Positions 6,686 to 13,085 of a DNA stretch of 18,853 nt are shown here, in pieces (positions within the stretch are counted from its first letter, which is position 1; every line of letters begins with the position of its first letter). This stretch comes from Thermoleophilaceae bacterium. GTDB taxonomy: Bacteria; Actinomycetota; Thermoleophilia; Solirubrobacterales; Thermoleophilaceae. The stretch is taken from positions 1-18,853 of the forward strand of contig JACCZR010000196.1 in the NCBI GenBank assembly GCA_013695855.1. Reading direction: 5' to 3'. Below the pieces are notes generated by a model. It had not been told where the DNA came from and did no database searches. It worked only from the letters and a program-made list of their open reading frames with translations. A program made the translations under genes and the position numbers.

Positions 6686-7683
6686 GCCGCCTCGCGCTCG
6701 TCGGGGACGCCGTCCTCCTGTGCCCCTGCGCCCTGGCCCTCCAGCGAGCGGCCGGTCTTGGCCAGGAAGACGTCGTCCAGCGACGGGGCGTGCACCTGCA
6801 GGTGCTGCACGGCCACGCCCTCGGAGTCCAGCGCGCGGACCACGTCGGCCAGCCCGCCGTCACCGCGGGCGAGACGGACGGCCACGGCGTCCGGCGTGCT
6901 CCGCGGACAGTCGCCGTCGTCGCCGAAGCGGGCCAGCACGCCGGCCAGCCGCTCGCGGTCGCCGGGGTCCGCGGGGACGGCCTCCACGCTGGGCTCTCCG
7001 ATCTCGGCCTTCAGCGTGGCCGGCGTTCCCTCGGCCACGATCCTGCCGTCGTCGATGATCCCGACCCGGCTCGCCAGGGCGTCGGCTTCCTCGAGGTACT
7101 GGGTGGTGAGGAAGACGGTGACCCCGTCGCCGGAGGCCAGGCCCTCGACCTCCTCCCACAGAGCGGTGCGGCTCTGGGGGTCGAGGCCGGTGGTGGGCTC
7201 GTCGAGAAAGAGGATGCGCGGGCGGTGGACCAGCGCCAGCGCCAGGTCGAGCCGGCGCTTCATGCCCCCCGAGTAGCCGCCCACCTTGCGGTCGGCCGCG
7301 TCGGACAGGCCCACGCGCCCGATCAGCTCGTCGCCTCGGCTGGTGCGCTCGGCGCGCGGGAGGCCCTGGAGGGCAGTCTGCAGGCGCATGTGCTCGCGAC
7401 CGGTCAGGAAGGGGTCCAGGGCGGCCTCCTGGAGGGCGGCGCCTATCTGCTCGCGCACCTCGGCTCCCTGCTTGGCCACGTCGTAGCCGGCCACCAGGGC
7501 CTCGCCCGAGGTGGGCGGGATCAGCGTGGTGAGCACGTGCACGGTGGTGGACTTGCCCGCGCCATTGGGCCCGAGGAAGCCGTAGATCTCGCCCTCCTCC
7601 ACGCGGAGGTCGATCCCGTCGACCGCCCGGGGGCCCTTCTTGAACTCCTTGACCAGTCCGTTGACCTCTATCGCTGCCGGCAT
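6682..7683 (-). CDS. ABC exporter ATPase, DrrA-like
   Basis: This 333-residue ATP-binding subunit powers the two-permease exporter encoded downstream. Walker A is GPNGAGKST (residues 38-46), the Q-loop Gln is near 86, the signature is YSGGM (137-141), and Walker B is ILFLDEP (157-163). The segment TTQYLEEAD has Gln in place of the usual switch His, as is typical of the daunorubicin-resistance DrrA subfamily. A C-terminal DrrA-type domain follows (about 215-333), with SLDDVFLAKTGRSLEG. The ATG at 7683 starts the family-conserved N-terminus; the frame continues upstream only as antisense of the MarR gene. A TACGGT box lies 6 nt before the ATG, suggesting a leaderless mRNA. The divergent MarR gene is the likely repressor. 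Confidence 0.93.
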   Translation of the reverse strand: MPAAIEVNGLVKEFKKGPRAVDGIDLRVEEGEIYGFLGPNGAGKSTTVHVLTTLIPPTSGEALVAGYDVAKQGAEVREQIGAALQEAALDPFLTGREHMRLQTALQGLPRAERTSRGDELIGRVGLSDAADRKVGGYSGGMKRRLDLALALVHRPRILFLDEPTTGLDPQSRTALWEEVEGLASGDGVTVFLTTQYLEEADALASRVGIIDDGRIVAEGTPATLKAEIGEPSVEAVPADPGDRERLAGVLARFGDDGDCPRSTPDAVAVRLARGDGGLADVVRALDSEGVAVQHLQVHAPSLDDVFLAKTGRSLEGQGAGAQEDGVPDEREAA

Positions 7684-7746
7684 GGCGGCACCGTACCAAA
7701 CTGCTTGAGGTTTGCAACTATCGAGGTAGATGAATATGATGTTCGC
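7684..7746. promoter_or_regulatory. Divergent promoter/operator region of ABC operon and marR-like gene
   Basis: Rightward, TTGCAA (7712-7717), a 17-nt spacer and TATGAT (7735-7740) lie 6 nt before the MarR ATG. Leftward, the same TTGCAA, which is its own reverse complement, has a 16-nt spacer to TACGGT (7695-7690), 6 nt before the ATPase ATG. The two promoters thus seem to share one -35 box, and both mRNAs would start at or next to the start codon. An inverted repeat CAAAC-N8-GTTTG (7697-7714) overlaps the leftward spacer and the shared -35 and is a candidate MarR operator. Confidence 0.55.
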
Positions 7747-8166
7747 ATGAGCACTGCGCCCGACCGCGAGGCCTGGGGCTTGATGCTGGAGCTGCTCTTC
7801 AGCCACCACCGGCCCCGCGTGTGGGGCATCGCCGCCGAGTTCGACCTGGCGCCCATGCAGATGTTCGCCCTCAAGGCGCTCGAGCCCGGCCGCGAGCTGC
7901 CGATGAGCGCGCTGGCCGGCTCGCTGCATTGCGACGCCTCGAACGTCACGGGGATCGTGGACCGCCTCGAGTCGCGCGGCCTGATCGAGCGCCGCAGCTC
8001 CCCCGAGGACCGGCGGGTGAAGATGATCGCGGTCACCGAGGAGGGCCAGCGCCTGCGCGAGCAGATCGCAGCCCGCATGAGCGAGCCGCCGCCTCCCATC
8101 GCCAAGCTGGCGCTTCAGGATCAGCGCGAGCTGCGCGACATCATGGCCCGCGCCCTCCGCTCCTAG
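7747..8166 (+). CDS. MarR-family transcriptional regulator
   Basis: This 139-residue winged-helix regulator is probably a dimer. Residues 50-78 form the helix-turn-helix (ELPMSALAGSLHCDASNVTG, then IVDRLESRGLI). Residues 81-100 form the wing with RRSSPEDRRVKMIAVTEEG, the MarR hallmark. N- and C-terminal helices would provide the dimer interface and a ligand pocket. It is transcribed divergently from the DrrA-like exporter operon, the usual arrangement for a repressor that releases in response to a transported compound; the ligand is unknown. The ATG at 7747 lacks a ribosome-binding site, but TATGAT lies 6 nt upstream, so translation is probably leaderless. The stop codon sits in the left arm of the hairpin at 8163-8210. 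Confidence 0.9.
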   Translation: MSTAPDREAWGLMLELLFSHHRPRVWGIAAEFDLAPMQMFALKALEPGRELPMSALAGSLHCDASNVTGIVDRLESRGLIERRSSPEDRRVKMIAVTEEGQRLREQIAARMSEPPPPIAKLALQDQRELRDIMARALRS

Positions 8167-8210
8167 ACCGTATGGCCCGTCGTCTCTGAACGGCGGGCCA
8201 CACGGTCTAG
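8163..8210. terminator. Long near-perfect hairpin after marR-like gene
   Basis: CTAGACCGT (8163-8171) pairs with ACGGTCTAG (8202-8210). After one A/C mismatch, TGGCCCG (8173-8179) pairs with CGGGCCA (8194-8200), then TCGT with ACGG including one G-T pair. The loop is CTCTGA. That is about 20 paired positions in 48 nt, far longer than an ordinary terminator. It includes the MarR stop codon. No T-tract follows. It may end transcription or be a mobile palindromic element. Confidence 0.6.
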
Positions 8211-8229
8211 GTTCCCAGGCGAGGAGTGG

Positions 8230-8487
8230 GTGAACGCCGACACCGCCGTGCGCCTGCGCGGCCTCTACGACTGGCGCCACCGGCGCTTCAGCGCGCAGGC
8301 CGAGGGCGACGGCGACGGCGCCCACTACGACGAGCGCTCGCAGGCCTACCAGCGGCTTGTCCGCGAGATCATCGCCGCCGAGCGGGGTGCGCTGCTGGCG
8401 CTGCGCAACGAGGGGCGCATCACCGACGAGGTGATGCGCCGTGTCGAGCGCGACCTCGATCTCGAGGAGACCCGCCTCGAGACCTGA
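8230..8487 (+). CDS. Free-standing C-terminal tail of a CPA1 Na+/H+ antiporter
   Basis: The 85 residues match only the cytoplasmic C-terminal tail of bacterial CPA1 Na+/H+ antiporters. The start reads VRLRGLYDWRHRRFSAQ, the middle YQRLVREIIAAERGALLALR, and the end ITDEVMRRVERDLDLEETRL. None of the ~12 membrane segments is present or could fit upstream, because the MarR gene and a 48-nt hairpin occupy that space. The GTG start at 8230 follows GAGGAG closely and a TAGGTT box at 8208-8213, so it may be expressed. It is either the remnant of a deleted antiporter or a small soluble protein derived from it. The charged helical composition fits a dimerising or regulatory role; function is unproven. 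Confidence 0.7.
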   Translation: MNADTAVRLRGLYDWRHRRFSAQAEGDGDGAHYDERSQAYQRLVREIIAAERGALLALRNEGRITDEVMRRVERDLDLEETRLET

Positions 8488-8499
8488 GCCACCCAGGGC

Positions 8500-8535
8500 G
8501 TCGATATATTCTTCGACAGAGGTCGAACGAGGTGA
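8500..8535 (+). promoter_or_regulatory. arsR-like promoter, operator and ribosome-binding site
   Basis: TATATT (8505-8510) is a good -10 box. It is followed at once by the perfect palindrome TTCGAC-AGAG-GTCGAA (8512-8527), which covers the expected transcription start. A further half-site, GTCGA (8500-8504), precedes the -10 box. GAGGTGA (8529-8535) lies 5 nt before the GTG at 8541 and fixes that start. The layout is that of an autorepressed ArsR gene. Confidence 0.6.
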
Positions 8536-8540
8536 GGACA

Positions 8541-8831
8541 GTGACCCATCCCGCGCTCGGACAGGTGGAGCTGCCGGACCTGCTCCACGCCCTCAGCGAC
8601 CCCGTCAGGCTGAATATCGTCCGCTGCCTGGCGCGGGACGGCGAGTGCGCCTGCGGGTCCTTCTCGGTCTCGGTCTCCAAGTCGACCCTCTCGCACCACT
8701 TGAAGGTTTTGAGGCAGGCGGGCTTGACCCAGACCCGTCCAGATGGCACCCTTAGGTTGATCTCGCTGCGGCGCGTAGAGCTTGACGAGCGCTTTCCCGA
8801 GCTGCTCGAGTCCGTGCTCAGCTGCCGCTGA
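8541..8831 (+). CDS. ArsR/SmtB-family transcriptional regulator
   Basis: This 96-residue winged-helix repressor begins with LPDLLHALSDPVRLNIVRCL, the family opening. It continues with GECACGSF (Cys36 and Cys38) and the recognition helix SVSKSTLSHHLKVLRQAGL (residues 44-62), followed by a beta wing to residue 76. The CxC pair falls near the place of the ELCVCDL metal motif of ArsR, so a metal or thiol-reactive signal is possible. Related SKSTLSHH-type members often sense other cues, so the inducer is open. GTG 8541 is preferred over GTG 8532 because of the GAGGTGA site 5 nt upstream. The sigma factor gene follows after 86 bp and carries the same operator-like palindrome, so it is a likely target. 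Confidence 0.9.
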   Translation: MTHPALGQVELPDLLHALSDPVRLNIVRCLARDGECACGSFSVSVSKSTLSHHLKVLRQAGLTQTRPDGTLRLISLRRVELDERFPELLESVLSCR

Positions 8832-8901
8832 CCCACCACGGGTCCCCGTGCGTAGTCCAGGTAGAGGCTGATGGCAAAGCCTCTCCCCCACTGTCCCCGT
8901 C

Positions 8902-8925
8902 TGCTATATTTCGATAAGTGTCGAA
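8902..8925 (+). promoter_or_regulatory. Sigma-gene promoter with ArsR-like operator over the start codon
   Basis: TGCTATATT (8902-8910) is an extended -10 box. TTCGAT-AAGT-GTCGAA (8910-8925) matches the palindrome before the arsR-like gene in both arms except one base. The sigma GTG start (8918-8920) lies inside this palindrome, 7 nt after the -10 box, so the mRNA should be leaderless and repression would block the start directly. Confidence 0.55.
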
Positions 8926-9769
8926 CGATCGCAACCTAGTCCCTGAAGTAACCACCGACTCCCTGCAGCTCTTCTTCAACGAAGCGCGCCGGCACCCCCT
9001 GCTCACAGCCGAGGAGGAGATCGAGCTCGCCCAGCGCATCGAGAAGGGCGACCTCGCCGCCAAGGACCGGATGATCAACGCCAACCTGCGCCTGGTCATC
9101 TCCGTGGCCCGCAAGTACCAGGGCCAGGGCCTGGCCCTCGGCGACCTCATCCAGGAGGGCATGCTCGGCCTGATCCGCGCGGTCGAGAAGTTCGACTGGC
9201 GCAAGGGCTTCAAGTTCTCCACCTACGGAACGCTGTGGATCCGCCAGGCAATCGGCCGCGGCCTTGCCAACTCGGGTCGCACCGTGCGCCTGCCTGTCCA
9301 CATCGTCGCCCGGGCCCGCAAGATCGCGGACGCCGAGCGCAAGCTGGCCGTGGAGCTGGGCCGTGAGCCCACCGACGCCGAGATCTCCGAGCGGGTGGAG
9401 CTGCCCATCGACGAGGTCATGGACATCCGCCGTGCCGACCAGACCCCCTCGAGCCTCGACCAGAAGGTCGGGGAGTCCGAGGAGACCTCCCTGGGCGACC
9501 TGATCGCCGGCTCGGAGCCCGGTCCCGCCGAGGAGGTGGGCGAGGGCATGGCCGGCGAGGCCGTCCAGCAGGCCGTGGAGCAGCTGCCCGACGCCGAGCG
9601 TGACGTGCTGCGCCTGCGCTTCGGCCTCACCGGCTTCGAGCCGGCCGCCCTGCGCGAGACCGGCAAGCAGCTGGGCCTCTCGACGGAGCGGGTCCGACAG
9701 CTGGAAGACCGGGCGCTCAAGCGCCTCTCGCGCGACGAGGACCTGGCGGCGCTGCGCCAGGCCGCCTAG
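8918..9769 (+). CDS. RNA polymerase sigma factor, sigma-70 family group 2
   Basis: This 283-residue sigma factor has all core regions and no region 1.1. Region 1.2 is near residues 9-45 (DSLQLFFNEARRHPLLTAEE). Region 2 is near 50-118, including NLRLVISVARKYQGQGL, DLIQEGMLGLIRAVEKFDW and KFSTYGTLWIRQAIGR. Region 3 is near 125-180. Region 4 is near 215-275, with LPDAERDVLRLRFGL and a helix-turn-helix ending STERVRQLEDRALKRL. Two positions that contact the -10 element in E. coli sigma-70 differ: Trp433 is Leu and Thr440 is Gly, while Gln437 is kept. It is a non-primary sigma and probably directs a stress or stationary regulon. The GTG start is embedded in the ArsR-like operator, hinting at control by the upstream repressor. 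Confidence 0.92.
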   Translation: MSNDRNLVPEVTTDSLQLFFNEARRHPLLTAEEEIELAQRIEKGDLAAKDRMINANLRLVISVARKYQGQGLALGDLIQEGMLGLIRAVEKFDWRKGFKFSTYGTLWIRQAIGRGLANSGRTVRLPVHIVARARKIADAERKLAVELGREPTDAEISERVELPIDEVMDIRRADQTPSSLDQKVGESEETSLGDLIAGSEPGPAEEVGEGMAGEAVQQAVEQLPDAERDVLRLRFGLTGFEPAALRETGKQLGLSTERVRQLEDRALKRLSRDEDLAALRQAA

Positions 9770-9798
9770 CGGCGGAGCGCACGCTCGGCTGGTCTCCG

Positions 9799-9826
9799 GC
9801 CGGGCGCGGCGGCGCGCCCCGGCTTT
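9799..9826 (+). terminator. Rho-independent terminator candidate after sigma gene
   Basis: GCCGGGCGC (9799-9807) can pair with GCGCCCCGGC (9814-9823) with one bulged base, and CTTT follows. It lies 30 bp after the sigma stop codon. Confidence 0.5.
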
Positions 9827-9863
9827 CGCCGCCCGTAAGAAGTCGGCGGCCTCGGACTGATAT

Positions 9864-9880
9864 CCAAGGGCCCCCCTTGG
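9864..9880 (+). other. Small hairpin in the aldo/keto reductase leader
   Basis: CCAAGGG (9864-9870) pairs with CCCTTGG (9874-9880) around a CCC loop, just before the AGAAGGGGG ribosome-binding site (9883-9891). It could terminate upstream transcription or modulate access to the start at 9894. Confidence 0.35.
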
Positions 9881-9893
9881 GCAGAAGGGGGTA

Positions 9894-10754
9894 ATGGCCG
9901 ATCAACTGACAGACACCAACACCGGCACTCTCCGGCTGGGCGACCACTCCGTGCGCCGGCTCGGCTTCGGGGCGATGCGCATCACCGGCGCCGGGGTGTG
10001 GGGCGAGCCCGAGGACCGCGACGAGGCGCTGGCCGTGCTGCGCCGCGCGATCGAGCTCGGCGTGAACCTCATCGACACCGCCGACTCCTACGGGCCGGGC
10101 GTGTCCGAGGAGCTCATCGCCGAGGCGCTTCACCCCTACCCCGACGACCTCCTGGTCGCCACCAAGGCGGGCTTCCTTCGCGACGGCCCGGGTAAGTGGC
10201 GCACCAACGGCCGGCCCGAGCACCTCCGCGAGGCCGTGGAGGGCAGCCTGAAGCGCCTCAAGCTCGATCGCATCGACCTGCTCCAGCTTCACCGCATCGA
10301 CGAGGACGTGCCCGCCGAGGACCAACTGGGCACGCTGACCGAGCTGCGCGACGAGGGTAAGATCGCCCACATCGGCCTCTCGGAGATCTCAGTCGACCAG
10401 CTCGAGCACGCCGAGGGCATCACGCCGATCGTGTCGGTGCAGAACCGCTTCAACCTCGAGGACCGGGCCGCCGAGGACGTGCTCGAGGCGTGCGAGGAAC
10501 GCGGCATCGGCTTCATCCCCTGGTTCCCGCTCGCCTCGGGGAATCTCATGCGCGATGGCAGCCCACTCGAGGAGATCGCCGAGCGCCACGGCGCCTCACC
10601 GGCGCAGATCGCGCTGGCCTGGCTGCTGCGGCGCTCCGAAGTGATGCTGCCCATCCCCGGCACCTCGTCGGTCGAGCACCTCGAGGACAACCTTGCGACC
10701 GCGGAGATCGACCTCTCAGACGAAGAGGTCGCCGAGCTCGGCGGAGCAGCATGA
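9894..10754 (+). CDS. Aldo/keto reductase
   Basis: This 286-residue cytosolic NAD(P)H-dependent oxidoreductase has the TIM-barrel AKR fold. The catalytic tetrad is complete: Asp61 and Tyr66 in NLIDTADSYGPG, Lys91 in VATKAG, and His133 in LLQLHRID. The C-terminal cofactor-binding segment LPIPGTSSVEHLEDNL is the usual AKR signature. The opening LRLGDHSVRRLGFGAMRITG is typical of YajO/Tas-like short members. It should reduce aldehydes or ketones to alcohols; no physiological substrate can be assigned. The ATG at 9894 has a strong AGAAGGGGG site 2-10 nt upstream. Its TGA overlaps the next ATG (ATGA at 10751), so it is co-translated with the disulfide reductase. Confidence 0.93.
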   Translation: MADQLTDTNTGTLRLGDHSVRRLGFGAMRITGAGVWGEPEDRDEALAVLRRAIELGVNLIDTADSYGPGVSEELIAEALHPYPDDLLVATKAGFLRDGPGKWRTNGRPEHLREAVEGSLKRLKLDRIDLLQLHRIDEDVPAEDQLGTLTELRDEGKIAHIGLSEISVDQLEHAEGITPIVSVQNRFNLEDRAAEDVLEACEERGIGFIPWFPLASGNLMRDGSPLEEIAERHGASPAQIALAWLLRRSEVMLPIPGTSSVEHLEDNLATAEIDLSDEEVAELGGAA

Positions 10755-12094
10755 GCGAGCGCTTCGACGTCGTGGTGCTGGGCGCCGGCCCCGGAGGCCG
10801 CGGCGCCGCGGGCAAGCTGATCGCCGAGGGCGTGAGCGTGGCCATGCTCGAGGGCGAGCTGGTGGGCGGCGAGTGCCCGTTCTGGGCCTGCATCCCCACC
10901 AAGGGCCTGCTGCGGCCGGTCGAGGCCCGCGCGGAGGCCAAGAGGGTGCCGGGCATGGACGCCCCCGAGCCGCGCTGGGCGGAGGTGCGCGAGTACCGCG
11001 ACTACCTCAACAGCGGCCTGGAGGACGGGGCGAAGGTCAAGGCCTACCAGGAGATGGGCATCGAGGTGATCAAGGAGCACGGCGAGATCACCGGGCCGGG
11101 CAAGGTCCGGGCCGGCGACCGCGAGCTGGAGGCCGGCAACATCGTGATCGCCACCGGCACCCTCTCCGCCATCCCCCCGATCGACGGGCTCGACGATGTC
11201 GACTACTGGACCAACCGCGAGGCCAGCGCGATGAAGGAGATCCCCTCGAGCATCGTGGTCCTGGGGGGCGGCCCCGTGGGCATCGAGTTCGCGCAGATGC
11301 TCTCGCGCTACGGGTCTGAGGTGACCCTAGTCGAGGGCGCCGACCGCCTGCTCGGGCGCGAGGACCCCGCGGTCTCCGAGCTGATGACCGAGCTGCTGCG
11401 CGAGGAGGGCATCGACGTGCGGGTCGGTACCCGCGCCGACGCCGTGGCCTCTGACGGCAACGGCGGTGTGCGGGTGACCGCGGGGTCGGATCAGGTATCA
11501 GCGGAGCGTCTGCTCGTGGCCGTGGGCCGCGCCCCCCGGGTGGAGGGCATCGGCCTGGACACGGTGGGGATCGAGCCGGGCGAGAAGGGCATCGAGGTCG
11601 ACCAGTACTGCCAGGCCGCCGAGGGCATCTACGCAGTGGGCGATGTGACCGGGATCTCGCCCTTCACCCACGTGGCCTCCTACCAGGGCTGGGTGGCCTC
11701 GGAGTGCATCATGGGCCGCGGGCACGTGGCCGACTACAAGGCCGTCCCGCGCGTGGTCTTCTCAGACCCCGAGATCGCGGCCGTCGGCCTCAGCGCCGAG
11801 CAGGCCCGCGAGCAGGGCCTCGACGTGGCCACGGCCGAGGTGGACATCTCCAAAGCCGACCGCGCCGAGACCTTCGGCAAGGACCTCAAGGGTCGCGCCG
11901 GCGTAGTGGCCGACCGCGAGCGTGGCGTGCTCGTGGGAGCCTGGGCGGTCTGCCCACTGGCGAGTGAGTGGATCCATGCGGCAGTGGTCGCGGTCAAGGC
12001 CGAGGTCGCGCTGGAGACCCTGCGCGACTCGATGATGCAGTTCCCCACCTTCAGCGAACTGCTGCTGTCGGCGGTGCGCCAGGTAGACGCCTAG
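10751..12094 (+). CDS. FAD-dependent pyridine nucleotide-disulfide oxidoreductase (MerA/Lpd-like)
   Basis: This 447-residue flavoprotein follows the class I disulfide reductase layout. The FAD motif GAGPGG is at 11-16, the redox pair is Cys42 and Cys47 in GGECPFWACIPTKGLL, the NAD(P)-binding motif VVLGGGPVGIEFAQ is near 170, the second FAD motif YAVGDVTG is near 295, and a dimerisation domain follows. The C-terminus reads MMQFPTFSELLL, where dihydrolipoamide dehydrogenase and mercuric reductase have HPT; the His of the His-Glu base is Phe here. Lipoamide or mercuric reduction is thus uncertain, and quinone- or other-reducing relatives lack this His too. The extra C-terminal cysteines of MerA are absent. 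Translation is coupled to the aldo/keto reductase. The stop shares CTAG with that of the convergent gene. Confidence 0.9.
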   Translation: MSERFDVVVLGAGPGGRGAAGKLIAEGVSVAMLEGELVGGECPFWACIPTKGLLRPVEARAEAKRVPGMDAPEPRWAEVREYRDYLNSGLEDGAKVKAYQEMGIEVIKEHGEITGPGKVRAGDRELEAGNIVIATGTLSAIPPIDGLDDVDYWTNREASAMKEIPSSIVVLGGGPVGIEFAQMLSRYGSEVTLVEGADRLLGREDPAVSELMTELLREEGIDVRVGTRADAVASDGNGGVRVTAGSDQVSAERLLVAVGRAPRVEGIGLDTVGIEPGEKGIEVDQYCQAAEGIYAVGDVTGISPFTHVASYQGWVASECIMGRGHVADYKAVPRVVFSDPEIAAVGLSAEQAREQGLDVATAEVDISKADRAETFGKDLKGRAGVVADRERGVLVGAWAVCPLASEWIHAAVVAVKAEVALETLRDSMMQFPTFSELLLSAVRQVDA

Positions 12095-12789
12095 CCCGGC
12101 CGCCAGGAAACGACCTCAGCGGGCTCGCGCTCGGCCAGCACGCGAAGGTTGTGGGTCGCCCGCACCGCCAGTGCCGCGATTGCGAGAGCGGATAGCCCGA
12201 GTCCCACCAAGTCGAGCGCAGTCACGCCGAGGCCGGCCACCTCGAAGGAGAGGCCCGCGCCCAGCGCCATCGCCGCGTTCAGAGCGATCAAAGCTATTCG
12301 CGCCTCGGTCGGGCCGACGCGCCCGTAGCCGAGGCTGAAGACGCCGAAGGCGTAGGTCTCCAGGTATGTGTTGATCGAGAGCACGAGGTAGACCACGACG
12401 ATCACGAGACCGGTACTGAGGAGCATGTAAGGGGAGAGGCCGAGGCCGAGGCCGATCAGCGCGGTGGCGATGGCGTCGACGAGGTGGTCGAGGTAGTAGC
12501 CGTAGGTGGGCCGCTGAGTCTTCCTCACGCGCGCCAAGGTTCCGTCCAGCGAGTCACCGAACCAGTGGACCACTAGCAGTGCGCTTGCCGCCCACAGCCA
12601 GACAGGGTTCTCGTTGGACAGGACGTAGGCGGCGGCGATGCCCACCGCGGCTGCCACTCCCAGCATCGTCAGGTGGTCGGGCATCACGCGCTTGGGCAGC
12701 CGCCTCGCGATCCACTCGAGCGCCTTGGCCTCGGCGCGGGCAAGCAGAAAGCGCTTCTCGCGCGGGGCGTCGTTGACCGTCTCCTCCAT
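12091..12789 (-). CDS. CDP-alcohol phosphatidyltransferase-family membrane protein
   Basis: This 232-residue polytopic membrane enzyme belongs to the family that moves a phosphatidyl or phospho-alcohol group from a CDP-alcohol to an acceptor alcohol. The catalytic motif is complete: GDSLDGTLARVRKTQ, then YGYYLDHLVDA, supplying the four Asp residues and the DG..AR core. About six membrane segments follow the usual pattern, with PDHLTMLGVAAAVGIAAAYV as the first. The product (phosphatidylglycerol phosphate, phosphatidylinositol phosphate or other) cannot be decided. Start choice: ATG 12789 has a perfect AAGGAGG five bases upstream. ATG 12810 in the same frame lacks a site, but TACCGT lies 8 nt before it, so it could be a leaderless alternative adding 7 residues. 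Confidence 0.88.
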   Translation of the reverse strand: MEETVNDAPREKRFLLARAEAKALEWIARRLPKRVMPDHLTMLGVAAAVGIAAAYVLSNENPVWLWAASALLVVHWFGDSLDGTLARVRKTQRPTYGYYLDHLVDAIATALIGLGLGLSPYMLLSTGLVIVVVYLVLSINTYLETYAFGVFSLGYGRVGPTEARIALIALNAAMALGAGLSFEVAGLGVTALDLVGLGLSALAIAALAVRATHNLRVLAEREPAEVVSWRPG

Positions 12790-12853
12790 CGTCTCCTCCT
12801 TGTTGACCATCGGTCAGCACGGTAGCAGCGATGCGCGCAGATGACCACCCCAA

Positions 12854-12859
12854 TAGGAT
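12854..12859 (+). promoter_or_regulatory. -10 box for a leaderless start
   Basis: TAGGAT lies 6 nt before the GTG at 12866, and no ribosome-binding site is visible, fitting a leaderless mRNA. Confidence 0.4.
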
Positions 12860-12865
12860 CGCGGC

Positions 12866-13081
12866 GTGTCCCTCGAGCAGGTCGAAGCCGTGCTGCTCGC
12901 CGCCCGCGACCGGCCCACCTTCGCCCACCAACTGGCCCAGGCCCCCGCAATCCTCACCGGCTACGACCTCACCCCTGAGGAGCGCCACGCCCTGGTCGAC
13001 TTCGACGTGGCGGCGCTCGAGGACATGGGCGTCGCCAAGGATCTCGTCGGCGCTGCCTCGGTCATCGGCCGCCCTCGCTAG
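12866..13081 (+). CDS. Small LigA/NHLP-clan-like helical protein
   Basis: The 71-residue protein is helical and has no signal peptide. Its body, VEAVLLAARDRPTFAHQLAQ and then GYDLTPEERHALVDFDVAAL followed by EDMGV, resembles the small LigA-type subunit of aromatic-ring dioxygenases. It also resembles the related Os1348/Franean1_4349-type NHLP-clan proteins, some of which are annotated as RiPP precursors. No dioxygenase large subunit and no RiPP-modifying enzyme is encoded in the window, so neither role is supported by context. The C-terminus (LVGAASVIGRPR) has no Cys or run of Ser/Thr typical of core peptides. The GTG start at 12866 fits the leaderless box just upstream. The channel pseudogene begins 5 nt after its stop. 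Confidence 0.6.
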   Translation: MSLEQVEAVLLAARDRPTFAHQLAQAPAILTGYDLTPEERHALVDFDVAALEDMGVAKDLVGAASVIGRPR

Positions 13082-13085
13082 GGGC

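Noticed and set aside
6661..7746. Long plus-strand extension upstream of the MarR gene
   Set aside because: It is antisense to the ATPase gene. MarR homology begins at 7747, where a -10 box precedes the ATG.
9864..9880. Hairpin as a riboswitch
   Set aside because: Too short and simple (7-bp stem, 3-nt loop) for any ligand-binding fold.
12810..12810. ATG 12810 as start of the CDP-alcohol phosphatidyltransferase
   Set aside because: ATG 12789 has a perfect AAGGAGG at the right distance. 12810 remains possible only as a leaderless start.
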